A stretch of DNA of 64,000 nucleotides, from contig JABCPU010000124.1 of the NCBI GenBank assembly GCA_016800925.1, forward strand, positions 1-64,000, given 5' to 3'. The DNA is from Suillus spraguei (taxonomy: Eukaryota; Basidiomycota; Agaricomycetes; Boletales; Suillaceae). Position numbers and translations under genes: made by a program. A model generated the notes under the pieces. It was given only the letters and a program-made list of their open reading frames with translations. It ran no database searches and was not told the DNA's origin. Positions 1 through 10,973 of this stretch are shown here, piece after piece (position 1 is the stretch's first letter; each line of letters opens with the position of its first letter).

Positions 1-966
1 GGCTGGTTGACTATGTTCATTTCTCATCCTTGGTGAACATATCCTCTTCAGTTCTCTGCGCCTGAACACCACCTGGGAATTCTTTCTCGGTATCTCCTGA
101 CTTCTGTCATATTTGTCTGAGAGGTGCGTATCAACAAACACTATCTTTCACCTCCGACTCATTGGAAACACAAGATTCTTGTCGTTTGCTATTAGCAAGC
201 ATTGGGGTCCTCATTTCATCGATCGTTCGCGATTAGCAAAAGCGCTATGGAGAAGCGTTATACGGTGTTGCAACAACACTTAGACTGTGAGTTGCATCTT
301 CATCAATCCAAGAACGAACCGTGAAATATCGCTAGAATTTACATGCTTATTGCCATGTCATACCAAGTAGGGTGAGTTCCGTTTTCCCCAATGCAAGTCC
401 TAAGTTAGCCTGACTGGCTTTGAGCAAGTCTCATCCTTGCCGTCGTGAGTACCATAACTATGTGAGATCATCGCAAAAAATTTACTCTTTAAAAGGTCGT
501 CATGTTGTCAGTCGGACAATTCTTCTTCGAGTATGTTGATGCTGCCCCAGCAAAGTCAACTGCGTAAGTATTTCGTTCATCGCAAGCTAGCTTATAGAGG
601 TTGATCAACCCCCTCCTAAGCTATGATAAGATTAGGGATCCTCTCCTGGAATCCGAGAGTGAGGACGACTCGTACAATATGTCTACGCGGTCATGGCGGC
701 CCAGGACACGCCAAGCGAAGTCAAAACCAGAGGCTATTCTCATTCACCCCGGTGACTCTAACCTCGCCCGCGCCGATGCTGCGGCACAGGAGCTTGGCAT
801 AGCTGGTGACACTGAGCGAGTCAAAGTCAATCGCTATCCTGTTGACCAGGATGCTTGGGAGCATGGGAAGGGTAGGGATGTAGCCCGACAATTGCTTGGA
901 AGCACAGCACAACGTCCTCAATCCCCGCAAGGTCATTCCATGTCTCACATTTCTGATGACTGTTGA
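1..966 (+). CDS. Ctr-family copper transporter, 3' part (partial at window start)
   Basis: High-affinity copper import through a trimeric plasma or vacuolar membrane channel is the known role of the family. Joining short exons (about 50-123, 175-286, 336-371, 429-444, 496-563, 600-966; introns with gt...ag ends) gives the two C-terminal membrane helices: one around TTWEFFLGI, then a junction reading GVATTLRLIYMLIAMSYQVG followed by LILAVVVMLSVGQFFFEY. The pattern MxxxM-like/Tyr-Gln-Val-Gly fits the last Ctr helix. A roughly 120-residue hydrophilic tail follows and ends at the stop at 964-966. The N-terminal Met-rich domain lies upstream of the window. An in-frame TGA near 100 and a one-base shift near 255 break the frame, either by decay or by sequence error. 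Family assignment is inferred from helix pattern only. Confidence 0.55.
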
Positions 967-1023
967 CGCTGAGCCCTAGTCCAGAACTTGTTGTAGCACG
1001 TCAGATTGTTGTATAAATTATCT

Positions 1024-4000
1024 TTACAAGCTATTGCAGAGCCATACGTGAACGAATGCGAGCAAGTATATTATAGGGTCGAGTGGATGCATATGTTTAG
1101 CTGTCCTTGCCAGCTTCCCAGAGACAAGACCAGCTCGTTTTGGGGTATAACCACCTCTACGGGGGATAGGAGCTCGAGGTGAATCAGCCTCCGTTTTACG
1201 CTGCCATTGATCGATAAGCTTTCCCACTCCTTGATAGGTTTATCAGGCGACGGCGAGCGCGGCTCTTCTAAAGGTGCGGAGTTTTTTTGGGGGCAAATGG
1301 CGATGCATCCAGGGTACCGGTTCGTCCTACTGATGATCCAGGTGTGAATCGACTGGGTGTCCCAGAGGGTAATGATACAACAGGATTTCTTATATTCATG
1401 TTTGCCTTGTTCTGGTCCTGAGCGGCAAGGGCCGCCCTGGCTAAATCAATCGCAGATGGTCGTGGCTTCCCTGAATCAACTCCGGGATCCAACCCTTCAG
1501 GAGCGGGTGTAACGGCTCTGGATGCTGTGAATCTCGACACTAACGGGAGCTTGGGCTTGTACCCGTGACATCCACAGCGCGACCAATTCCAGTAGATGAG
1601 GTAGGCATCTTCACACCTATTGATTTGGGAATTATCGCAGGCGGACCTGACCCTGGGCCTCTGGCCTTTTCCCCGATAGCTTCGAAACGCTGGACCATGT
1701 CTGTTATTGAGGTCCGCCGAGCACCGTGTTTGCGAGAGTTGTCTTCTGGAACAGATAGACTCGTAGGGTTTGACGGCGAGTCCGTCTTTCCATCCGAAGT
1801 AGACTTTGATATTGGAAAGGCGAGCATGGACTGCGGCCTCGCGCGAGAGGATATGACGGGGGTATTGCCAGACGATGGGGTGTTTGCACCAGATGCCTGC
1901 TTTGTCTGAGGTAATGGTCGCTTGGGAGACCGGCTCGGTGAACGACGCTGAGAGACATTGGGCTCTGAGGGCTGTGATTGCATTCGGGGTGATGCAGGCC
2001 TCGGTCTAGCCATCGAAGAAACAGCAATTGACCTGCTTTTTGTAGTTTGACACCAAAAGTCCCTGGTCGAATCACTGAATGCAGCAACGGCAGGGCTGTG
2101 AACGGAATCCTTCGGTCGCTCTTTTGTCTGCACCACACCTCCTCCCCATAGATCAACGAGGTCGTGCACGGAACTTTGCCGGCCCCTCGTCTTTCGTCTT
2201 CGCGATGAACTCGTCTTCTCAACTAGTTTCCCCCACCAACAGCATCCTCTGGCTCCTGTTCCCCGTCACTTGACGAATCATGCATCTTAGTTGGCTTTGG
2301 CGACTCAGAGATAGGGACGGCTCTCCACCTATCTGAGTCGTCCTGCGATGGACGCTTCGATGGCTGCAATGTTGTTCCATGGCGAGACTCTATGTCCGGC
2401 TTAGTGCAAGAGCAGCAATTACTGGTTTAGGCGCGACTACTGGCAGCTCCTTAGGTTTCTTCGGTGTCACAGGGGCACTTTGCTTCCGCTCTCTAACACT
2501 AGTACCTCGTGCATACATCTTGGACGTGATGGAGGAGTTTTCACTCGATTGGGAGGCTGTTGAGCGGCGACAGCTTCCTGTGGTGATTGTATAGTCGTTG
2601 TGTTCTCCTCAATGAATGATGATCGCTTGTTCGTGAACTCGCGCAGAACAGGTGTCGTAGGGAGGTTGCTAGCTTGAGCCTGAGCGAAAGATCCGTCCTT
2701 GATTGGGGAGATGAGGGCATCTACGTCGCCTGTCAACCAATCTTTTGGTTTACGTGACACCGGAGTTTGGGTAGTAAAGTCCTGAACGCCAATGTCATCG
2801 ATGAGTTGTGCCTGAGGTATAACTTTGACAGCAGTACTACTGCGATGTCTCCTCGAAAGCGAAGGAGGGAGATAGGTTGATATGATGCAGGCCTTGGAGA
2901 CGACGTGTTTTCATCAATGCCATTATCCAGTCCAACGGACCTCTGAAATTTATCCTTCTCGGAATCACGCATCGCCACCCCGGTAACATGCTCTGAGCGC
3001 GAACCAAGGATAGTGCTCGGAACGACACGCTGAGAAGTCGGCTGAAGTGATGAGGAAGGTGCAAAAAAAGGTTCGGATAAATCAACTACTTTTTCGCGCT
3101 CCTTGTGGTGCTCCGACGACTCTAGCTGCCAACTTGGATGGGCGACGGGAGGTGCCGACCCATCAAATGTTGCATCAAGCTCTTCTACTGAAGGAAATCG
3201 TGCTTCGGCAGGAATTTCGCCTCTCTGTGGAAGTGTAGGAGGCGTGGATGGAGGGGTTGCGTTGATGGACTAGAACGCCACGAGGCGTTCGAAGTTATTG
3301 ATTGTGCTGGAGGACGGGCGAAGGCATTGGTTTGATCGGAGCTAGCGATGGTTTCGGGGCGGTCATAGATGGACTGGAAGTGATGGCAGTGCGATTGTTT
3401 GCATTAACCGCAGCAAGGCCAGTCCTCAGCTTTTCGTGCCTCTCCAAGAGTAGGTGTGGGTGCTGAAGATGGTGTTAAACCTAGACCATCGAACGCGTCC
3501 TTATCTTCGTGATCACAAGTCTTGTGTTACGCGACCCCTCAGGCGGGGGAGCGAGTTTCGAAATACGCTCTTTTCCAGAACTCAGGATGACTCCATCCTG
3601 TCCCTCCAGCCTTTGCACACGTCAAAGGCGCTCCACAGCTTTTCTCCGAAATTGTCACCAAATGCAGTGACCCTGGTGTCGGTGGATCATCCGAGATCGC
3701 TTTTGATGCACGCGTCTCAACGCTCCATGCATCGTCCAAAGGAGGCGCAGATATCTTGGGCTTCCAAACAGTCGCAGTTACACTGCCTGATTGTGAGCTC
3801 TAATGCCCCCAGCAGGGAGAACGGCAGGAGAGCTTTCATCTCTTTCCATGCTTTGTCCTCCTCTTCGCTAAATGAGGCGTCAGGTATTTCGACGACTTTG
3901 ACGGACTAGGAGGCCGGGAGGTTGATAAGGGAGGCAGTGGCGTCGTTCGTTGCTTGCGAATGATATGGCCGACCACGGCGCATTGGTGCAATAGCCTCCA

Positions 4001-5321
4001 GTACCCTATCACGCGCTTGAACGCCTGCATTTATGTCCTGGGACTGAGTTGGTGGGGCTTGTTGAGCAGCGGTATCTATGCCTGGCGCTCGACGATAAGA
4101 CACAAGGTTGTCAAGAGCATTTGTGGATAAAGACTGTAATGCTCGAGGAGAGAGAGGCGCAGGCGCAGGAATGTCGTAGGTGAAGCGCGATTTGGTACCT
4201 CGTATATTGTGCACTTGAACGAGAAGTTCGAATACTGTAGGCCGCTGTGTACCGTGCTCGCGAAGCATAGATGCTGCATGGTAATTTAGTATATTCGGAC
4301 GCGATGGAAGCAAAGAGTAACACACCGATCAGTGTGTTCATTTGCGACGAGTAAACAGGATATGGTGGAATGCGGTACTGTACGTTCAAAATTGCCAGGG
4401 GTCCATGTTCTTCAAAAGGAGTGGTGTAATAACACAGTTTATACAATAGCACTCCGAGTGCCCAAACATCAGATTTCTCGTCAACAGAACGGCGAAGGTA
4501 TGGGTCGACCATCTCAGGTGCCCTGTACTGTAGTGTCGTGTGTCTGTTCAAGTCCGCTTCGAGAGCTCTAACTTCGGCTGTGCTAGATGGCGGTCGAGGC
4601 GCGACTGGTGTGGCAGAACCAAAGTCACAGAGCTTAAAGACGTTATTGGAGGCCTGGAGAATGTTCTCCACCTTCAGATCACGATGGAGAAGGGCGGGGC
4701 GAAGATTATGCATGGCAGCCACACCTTCACAGATGTCCACAAAATCTGAAGGATCTCTGCTTCTGTGAGACGTTCGCGCAGACGTCTGTTCATCATGTCA
4801 ATAATTCCACCACCTATGACCGAGTAAGACCACATAACATGTGGAAATCTTGCAAAAAAAAACTTGCCTGGACAAAACTCCATGAGAATGAAGACTTCGT
4901 ACATGCCAGTTGCCATTCTGTGCCAGGCAGCATCGATCAGATGTACCACATTTGGGTGCCCCTTCAGTATCCTCTGCAGGCAGATTCAGTAAGCACCGAG
5001 TGAGCAGCTTGGGTGCTTCGAACCATGATATCGACTTCTTTCTTAACCTCCGCGAGCATGGCTTCATTAGGAACACCGATGCGTTTGAGAACATGGTGTG
5101 TCGTGTTATACACGGGAGTGGGAGTCCTGACAAGATACACATGGGAAAATCCGCCTTTGAACAAAATGTCAATACTTGGTGAGGCCAACAGTTGAACTCA
5201 ACACACCTTGGCTGAGATACCGCTCAACCTGGACCGTGTACTTATTTACGGAGATGGTTTGACCTGGAACAAGAGTACCCTTGTTCTGCTGTGCATAAAC
5301 TTGTAACGCCTGCTGCTGCAT
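1024..5321 (-). CDS. Ark1/Prk1 (NAK/AAK1)-family serine/threonine kinase
   Basis: Kinases of this family phosphorylate endocytic and actin-patch adaptors. The chosen start at 5321-5319 opens MQQQALQVYAQQ and leads into the glycine loop LSQGGFSHVYLV, which is split by an intron of about 50 bp (5162-5212). Further exons give VLKRIG, VVHLIDAAWHRM, LMEFCPG, GGIIDMMNRRL, the catalytic loop HRDLKVEN, DFGSAT and APEMVD. All core kinase motifs are present. The C-terminal half is a Ser/Pro/Arg-rich tail with the conserved pieces PKDWLTGD (about 2740), ITDMVQRFEAIG (about 1700) and LIDQWQRKTEADSPRAPIP (about 1200). The tail changes frame several times, for example near 2540, without an obvious intron. 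The kinase domain looks intact, so I cannot tell whether the tail carries real frameshifts or base-call errors. Confidence 0.85.
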
Positions 5322-5805
5322 GTTGATAACAGACAGCGATAGAAATGTTGAACTGCTGCTGTTGCAGCTACAGCAGCTGCCAATTGCTGTCACTGCGGTA
5401 GTATCGCGTCCAAGTTTGTTGCATACTATTTTTGGCCATTTACGCTTATGCAAGCAGTGCACACAGATTGATCACGTGTACTTTTAGTTTAGATACACCA
5501 CCATGGTGAACTGCGGCGGCCTAGTACAGGCTATGGAACCTGAAACTCTTTCAGGTTGCCCCACAGTTTGTGAGGAGCTCATGTTCTTTACAAGTATATA
5601 TGTGGGCAGTCCTACAGTCAAGTAACTTTATCCTACGGTGGGAATAGGTGGGAATAATGCTATTGAAAGCGGCATTTCCGATAACCTTCGATAACGGCCC
5701 ACCGGGCCCCATTGTGTCTTAAAGAAGCTCTTGACGAGCACCAATATATATAAGCACCAGTCAGTGGTTACTCTTTTTCTCATAGATATCCCCAGCTCGA
5801 ACACA
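5322..5805. promoter_or_regulatory. Divergent intergenic/promoter region between kinase and dehydrogenase copy 1
   Basis: This roughly 480 bp gap separates the divergent starts of the kinase and the first beta-hydroxyacid dehydrogenase. Near 5340-5390 it holds an imperfect CTG/CAG-rich palindrome. Towards the dehydrogenase it carries the block GTGTCTTAAA (5714-5723) and a TATA box TATATATAAG (5745-5754), about 50 bp before the ATG. The same two elements recur in the same order before copies 2 and 3, which supports a real promoter. Confidence 0.6.
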
Positions 5806-7382
5806 ATGGCGAACAACCTTCTTCAAAGTCCAGCGCACGCAAATGCCGTTCCTTTTTCTCGACCCCCGACTCCTGGAGTACACCCCCTTCAAGTCGGCTT
5901 CTGTGGCCTAGGAGCCATGGGCTATTTCATGGCCCGAAATCTAGCCAACTCCTTTAAATCTCAACTACCGCCTCTCTTCGTGTATAACAGGACTGCGGCA
6001 AAATCTCAGAAACTCCTCACAGAAGTTGGCGCATCCGCCGTCAAAGTCGCCGACAGTCTCCACCAGCTGGTTACAGAGTGCGATATTATCTTCACTAATC
6101 TTGGCAACGATGCTGTGGTAGCAAGCATTTACAATGAGTTTGAAAAGGCTCTTGCAGTACGCCGCAATCATATCTTTATACAGAATAAGATAATTATGCT
6201 GCCATCGTCAGCAATCGCCTCCGACCAAGGTCAAAATATTTGTTGAAATGAGCACGGTAAGCCCTATAATCACTTCTGGTTTTTATGTTCATTGATGATA
6301 TCAGATTTACCCTGCGTTGGCTGGTGCGTAAACCATTTCTCCGCCACTAATGGAATCACTAACAAGTCTGTTATACTTATAGGCGATCTTGACAGATTGC
6401 TGTCGAACCATCCGCATACCCACTTTGTCACTTCACCTATATTTGGGCCTCCCCAGCAGCAGATAAAGCTGCGCTTGTTGTTGCAATGAGTGGGGATTAT
6501 CGGTCCAAGAAGGAAGTCGCCTTTCTCCTGGTTCCTGCAGTGGGTCGCAAGGTAATTGACCTCGGAGGAAATGTAGAAAAAGGTAAGAACGTGTGGGAAC
6601 GATGGCGAACACAGTTTTAAACGGGCGAGGTTTTTAGCTCCGACACTAAAGTTAATCGGTAATGGTTTGATCATGGGCATGAATGAGCTCCTCGCCGAAA
6701 CTCTGACACTCGGAGAAAAGTCTGGCATCGGGCAGCAGACTGTATATGAACTAGTTAAAGGTAAACTTTGGAACACATTCTGCTCTGCCTCGATGCGGAA
6801 CTGATAATGATGATATTCAGACATCATGCCAGCACCAGGGTATGTATACGGTCGATTACATTACTTTGAATTGCTGAAGCCAACGCATGACAACAGTTTA
6901 GTAGCCTATGGCAACAAGATGGTCAACGACTTGTTCGACGGCTCCGTAGGTTTTTCCATAGATGGTGGAATAAAAGACGCCAAGTCAGTGCCACGGGGTG
7001 CTCGCAATGATCATTCCTTTCTAATATGATTTTGAATCCAGCCACATCCGCCGCCTGTCCGCAGAGCTTAACTGCCCGATGCCTACAAGTATGCACAATT
7101 TGCCTTCTGGCATCCAGAAATACTCATCCATTTATAGTTGATAACACACATCGTGGCCTGATCACCGCTCGGGCGATACACCAGGCACAAGTTGTTGCAG
7201 GGACACAGCAATGGGACATCTTAGACTGGAGCTCATTGATTGCAAGCAGCCGAGTTGCTGCTGGATTGAATCCATTTGACAGCAAGAAGGTTGGTGCTTT
7301 AGTCCTTGGCTCCTTTGATGATGAACTGAAGCCGAGTCCAGGGAACAGGAGTTGTACGAGAAGATTGAGGAATAAGTACTGA
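5806..7382 (+). CDS. Beta-hydroxyacid dehydrogenase (6PGDH/3-HIBADH-like), tandem copy 1, frameshifted
   Basis: Family enzymes oxidise beta-hydroxyacids with NAD(P)+; the substrate here is unknown. The ATG at 5806 follows the TATA box. Exon 1 (to 6156) encodes the Rossmann motif VGFCGLGAMGYFMARNLA. Short introns at 6157-6211, 6257-6304 and 6324-6382 restore the reading PPTKVKIFVEMST-IYPALAG. Later exons carry LKLIGNG with the catalytic-type Lys and Asn, GMNELLAE, KMVNDLFDG, SIDGGIKDA and RVAAGLNPFDSK. The frame is broken near 6451-6455, where copies 2 and 3 read FGVPLAADKA and this copy lacks one base. The tail after FDSK is longer than in the other copies. If the lost base is real, this is a pseudogene; the rest is intact. 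Confidence 0.75.
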
Positions 7383-8006
7383 GCGCCACATGATCTCGAG
7401 CATTTGAAATCAAGGTGTATGTATAATTTTGACAGAACACAACCATAGAATTGTATGAGGACATGAATATACCAATGGAGATATGTAACCTTGGAAGTAT
7501 TGAAAAAATGAAAACTACTCTCAAACATATAGGGCGGTGACTAGAAATACCTACAGGCGTGCAATCTGTGTTCGTCATTCAGGGCTACACTTACAAATGA
7601 TATCGGGCAAAGCCATACATTTATTTTGGACACTCGGTGAAAGGTTTGGCACCGACAACCCCATATCTTTGTAAGCTGTGATGTCACGTGAACTGTCTAC
7701 ACGGGTCTTCTACTCGTCCTGTTACTTTCGTCCGATTCGTTTAGTGTTTCCCTGTTTTCTGGGCGGTTTTCCAATCTTGCTTGTGTAAAAACCCGAAACC
7801 ACGGACCATTATGACCGAGCTCGTTCATGACCGAGTCGGATCTCGACAAATACTTGTCGCGTCACTTTGGCCCCACAACACACAGTAAATTTACCTCGCC
7901 GAAGCCCGAGAGTCTACCTTACCATTCGTAGAAAGCCTCGAAATTGGCCACATACCTGATTTTCATATCAATGCGGCGTTCGATAACGATCCAGCCCTGA
8001 GTGACC
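7383..8006. other. Intergenic spacer between dehydrogenase copies 1 and 2, holding an empty transposon site
   Basis: No gene is visible. The first third resembles the 3' flanks of copies 2 and 3 (degenerate direct repeat of the unit). The stretch around 7760-7830 matches sequence on both sides of the TIR element at 14514-15858. CATTAT at 7807-7812 occurs here once and without an insertion, so this spacer preserves the pre-insertion state of the copy-3 promoter region. Confidence 0.6.
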
Positions 8007-8098
8007 GTGTCTTAAAGGAGTCATTGACGAGCACACTAAGAGTATAAGTACCACCAGTGCTTACTCGTTCTATCATTAAAGTCCCGAGCTTGCATATA
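8007..8098 (+). promoter_or_regulatory. Promoter of dehydrogenase copy 2
   Basis: The block GTGTCTTAAA (8007-8016) is followed by a TATA-like AGTATAAG (8041-8048) about 50 bp before the ATG at 8099. Both elements line up with those before copies 1 and 3; the TATA box is weaker here than in the other two. Confidence 0.55.
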
Positions 8099-9599
8099 AT
8101 GGCGAGCAACCTTCTCGAAAGTCCAGCGGATGCAGCTGCCGTTCCCTTTCCTCGACCCCCGGCGACTCCTGGAGTACACCCTCAAGTCGGCTTCTGTGGC
8201 CTTGGAGCCATGGGCTATTTCATGGCTCGAAATCTAGCTAACTCCTTTAAATCTGAACTACCGCCTCTCCTCGTGTACAACAGGACTGTGGCTAAGTCCC
8301 AGAAACTCTTCGCAGAAGTTGGCGCATCCGCCGTCAAAGTTGCTGACAGTCTGTACCAGCTGGCTACAGAGTGTGATATTATCTTCACTAGTCTCGGGAA
8401 CGATGCTGTTGTAACGAGCATTTACAACGAGTTTGAAAAGGTTCTTGTAGTACGCCGCAGTCATATCTTCATACATAATAAGATAATCATGCTGTTATCG
8501 TCAGCAATCACCTCCGACTAAGGCCAAAATATTTGCTGAAATGAGCACGGTAAGCCCCAATAACTACTCCTGGTTTTCATTCTCACCGATGATGTCAGAT
8601 TTATCCTACGTTGGCTGGTGCGTAAACCATTTCTTCGCCACTTACGGAATCACTAACGAGTCTATTATAGGCGATCTTGACAGACGCCTGTCGAGCTATC
8701 CCCATACTCACTTTATCTCTTCACCTGTCTTTGGAGTTCCTCTAGCGGCAGATAAGGCGCAGCTTCTTATTCAAATGAGTGGGGGTTACCGGTCCAAGCA
8801 GGAGGTCGCCTTTCTCCTGGTTCCTGCAGTAGGTCGCAAGGTGATCGACCTAGGAGAAGATGTAGAAAAGGGTAAGAACATGTAAGAATGACGGCGAGAA
8901 AAGTCTTTAATGGGTGGGGTTTTCAGCTCCGACATCAAAGTTGATCGGTAATGGTTTGATCATGGGTATGAATGAGCTCCTGGCCGAAACTCTGACACTC
9001 GGAGAAAAGTCTGGCATCGGGCAGCAGGCTGTATACGACCTGATTAAAGGTAAAATATGGAACATTTTTTCTTGACGCGGAATTGATAATGATGGTATTC
9101 AGACATCATGCCGGTACCAAGGTATGTATATTGTGACATTACTTCGAATTGCTGAAGCCAATCCATGACATTAGTTTAGTGGCCTATGGTAACAAGATGG
9201 TCAACGACTTGTTTGACGGCTATCAAGGTTTTTCCATAGATGGTGGAATAAAAGATGGCAGGTCAGTGCCATGAGGTGCTCGCAAAGAAGATTTCTTTCT
9301 AATATTATTTTCAATCCAGTCACGTTCGCCGCCTGTCCGCGGAGTTGAACTGTCCGATGCCTGCAAGTATGAACAATTTGACCTTCTGGCATCCAGAGAT
9401 ACTCATCCATTTTACAGTTGATAACACACATCGTAGCCTGATCACCGCCCGAGCGATATACCAGGCACAAGTTGTTGCAGGGACACAGCAATGGGACATT
9501 TTAGACTGGAGCTCATTGATTGCAAGCAGCCGAGTTGCTGCTGGATTGAGCCCATTCGACAGCAAGGTCAGTGCTCGAGTGCTCGGGTCATTTGACTGA
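8099..9599 (+). CDS. Beta-hydroxyacid dehydrogenase (6PGDH/3-HIBADH-like), tandem copy 2
   Basis: The exon structure and protein match copy 1: MASNLLESPADAAAVPFPRP leader, GLGAMG Rossmann motif, the exon 8590-8870 reading DLDRRLSSYPHTHFISSPVFG and VPLAADKAQLLIQMSGG, then TLKLIGNG with the putative catalytic Lys, and SIDGGIKDG. It ends at RVAAGLSPFDSKVSARVLGS with the stop at 9597-9599. I see no frame break once the introns are removed. The start at 8099 is preferred over the upstream ATG at 8057 because it matches the starts of copies 1 and 3 and lies at the usual distance from the TATA box. There is no obvious targeting peptide, so a cytosolic location is inferred. Confidence 0.8.
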
Positions 9600-10351
9600 A
9601 CTGAAGTCGGGTCCAGGGAACAGGAGTTGTAAAGTTGAAGAATAAGTACTGAGCATCAGATCATCTCGAGCATTGGAAGGCAAGGTGTACGCATAATTTT
9701 GACAGGACGACCGCTGGATTGTATGAATATATGAATGTATCTTGAATTAACGGAGACATGTAACGTTGGAAGCATCGAAGAAATGAAAACCGCCCTTCAT
9801 CAATGTAAGGCAGTTGGTTTTGAGACTAGAAATACGTGCAATCTATGTACACTTTTCCAAACTAGACAGACAATCTCAAGTAAAGCCATACATTTTCACT
9901 TGGGGAAAGAGCATGTAGGGGTTCCACTTATCATTGACCCCTCACCAGTACTATTTTTAATACTCGGTGGGGATTGCCAAGTGCTTCCTTTATTGATGTA
10001 TCAATGATTCCCCATTCCCCTTTGGACATATGTCATTGATAATCTGCCAGGGAGTATTGTCCATCTATCCTCCTGAGACATTGGTACCTACAGCACTTCC
10101 TTTGGACACCCAGGCCATACAGTATCTCGAGATAAAATTCCCGCAGAAAGTATGAGGACCCCACGTCTCGGAAATGAAGATTTTGCATGTGACAAGTCTC
10201 AACTACGAGGTCCCACCATCTACCTCTCTAGGGACATTGAGAGGCTTTGTTGCGAATGGGAGATCTCGTCGTTGTGAATGGGCGCGTGGGATTCCCATCA
10301 AATACTGGGGAGAGATCTTCGGTTTCTCGCGGAGGAATGGCAGCACTTTTC
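9600..10351. other. 3' flank of dehydrogenase copy 2, no gene seen
   Basis: The first 250 bp repeat the 3' flank of copy 3 (17565-17850), including the stretch reading aaggcaaggtgtacg. The remaining 500 bp show no coding pattern I trust. Confidence 0.4.
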
Positions 10352-10430
10352 TATGGAAAGCCAGACCACCGTGCTCTGCTTCCAAGGCTTCTACTTCTCA
10401 GAGCCCTCCTAGTAAGGTAAATAGCTTCTA

Positions 10431-10973
10431 ATGGCCTCCGAACACCTTGTGCGACTCGCGACAATTCGAAAATTCGAAAATTTATTGACCTTCAGTTATT
10501 TGATGCGTGTGCAGATCTGGAGCTTTGGCCGCAATGTGCCCCGACAGCAAAGAATGTTCAAAATACAAATAATAAGTCTCTTTGCCCGGAAAGTTCTTCT
10601 TGATCGCAAGTGCATTCTAAAATCACTGCAGACACGCTGTGCAGTGGTCCACAGATCAGCGCCTGATATCGCAGACATGTCTGCAGACACCAATCCATCC
10701 AATATGCAATCGACTAAGCCCAAAGAGGAACTACATAAAACCTGCGGCAGCTTCAGGAGTCACAACACTCAATGTAATTACTGTTTCGAACGCGTGTCGG
10801 AAGGTATGACTCGCCATGTTAATATTGCGACAACAATTTGCACAAGGGCTAAGACCAGTCAAGATGAACCTCTAAGGAAACTATCCATCAGTAACGAGGT
10901 GTGTTATGATTGGAAAAAAATATTGTTATCGGCAGGTTTTGAACCTACACAAGCAAATAGAAACGGATTTTAA
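10431..10973 (+). CDS. Hypothetical 180-residue ORF inside the array element
   Basis: This is the longest open frame of the element (180 codons, ATG at 10431). No family is recognised. The middle has CNYCFERVSEGMTRH followed by a Cys eight residues later, which could be a degenerate Cys/His zinc-binding motif as in transposon DNA-binding domains; this is a guess. The C-terminal 30 codons run into the first tRNA-like unit, which argues that the ORF may be fortuitous. The second element copy preserves part of the nucleotide sequence (51655-51760) but not a long ORF. Confidence 0.25.
   Translation: MASEHLVRLATIRKFENLLTFSYLMRVQIWSFGRNVPRQQRMFKIQIISLFARKVLLDRKCILKSLQTRCAVVHRSAPDIADMSADTNPSNMQSTKPKEELHKTCGSFRSHNTQCNYCFERVSEGMTRHVNIATTICTRAKTSQDEPLRKLSISNEVCYDWKKILLSAGFEPTQANRNGF

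Noticed and set aside
1565..1909. 114-codon plus-strand ORF
   Set aside because: Antisense shadow of the kinase tail (ITDMVQRFEAIG on the minus strand).
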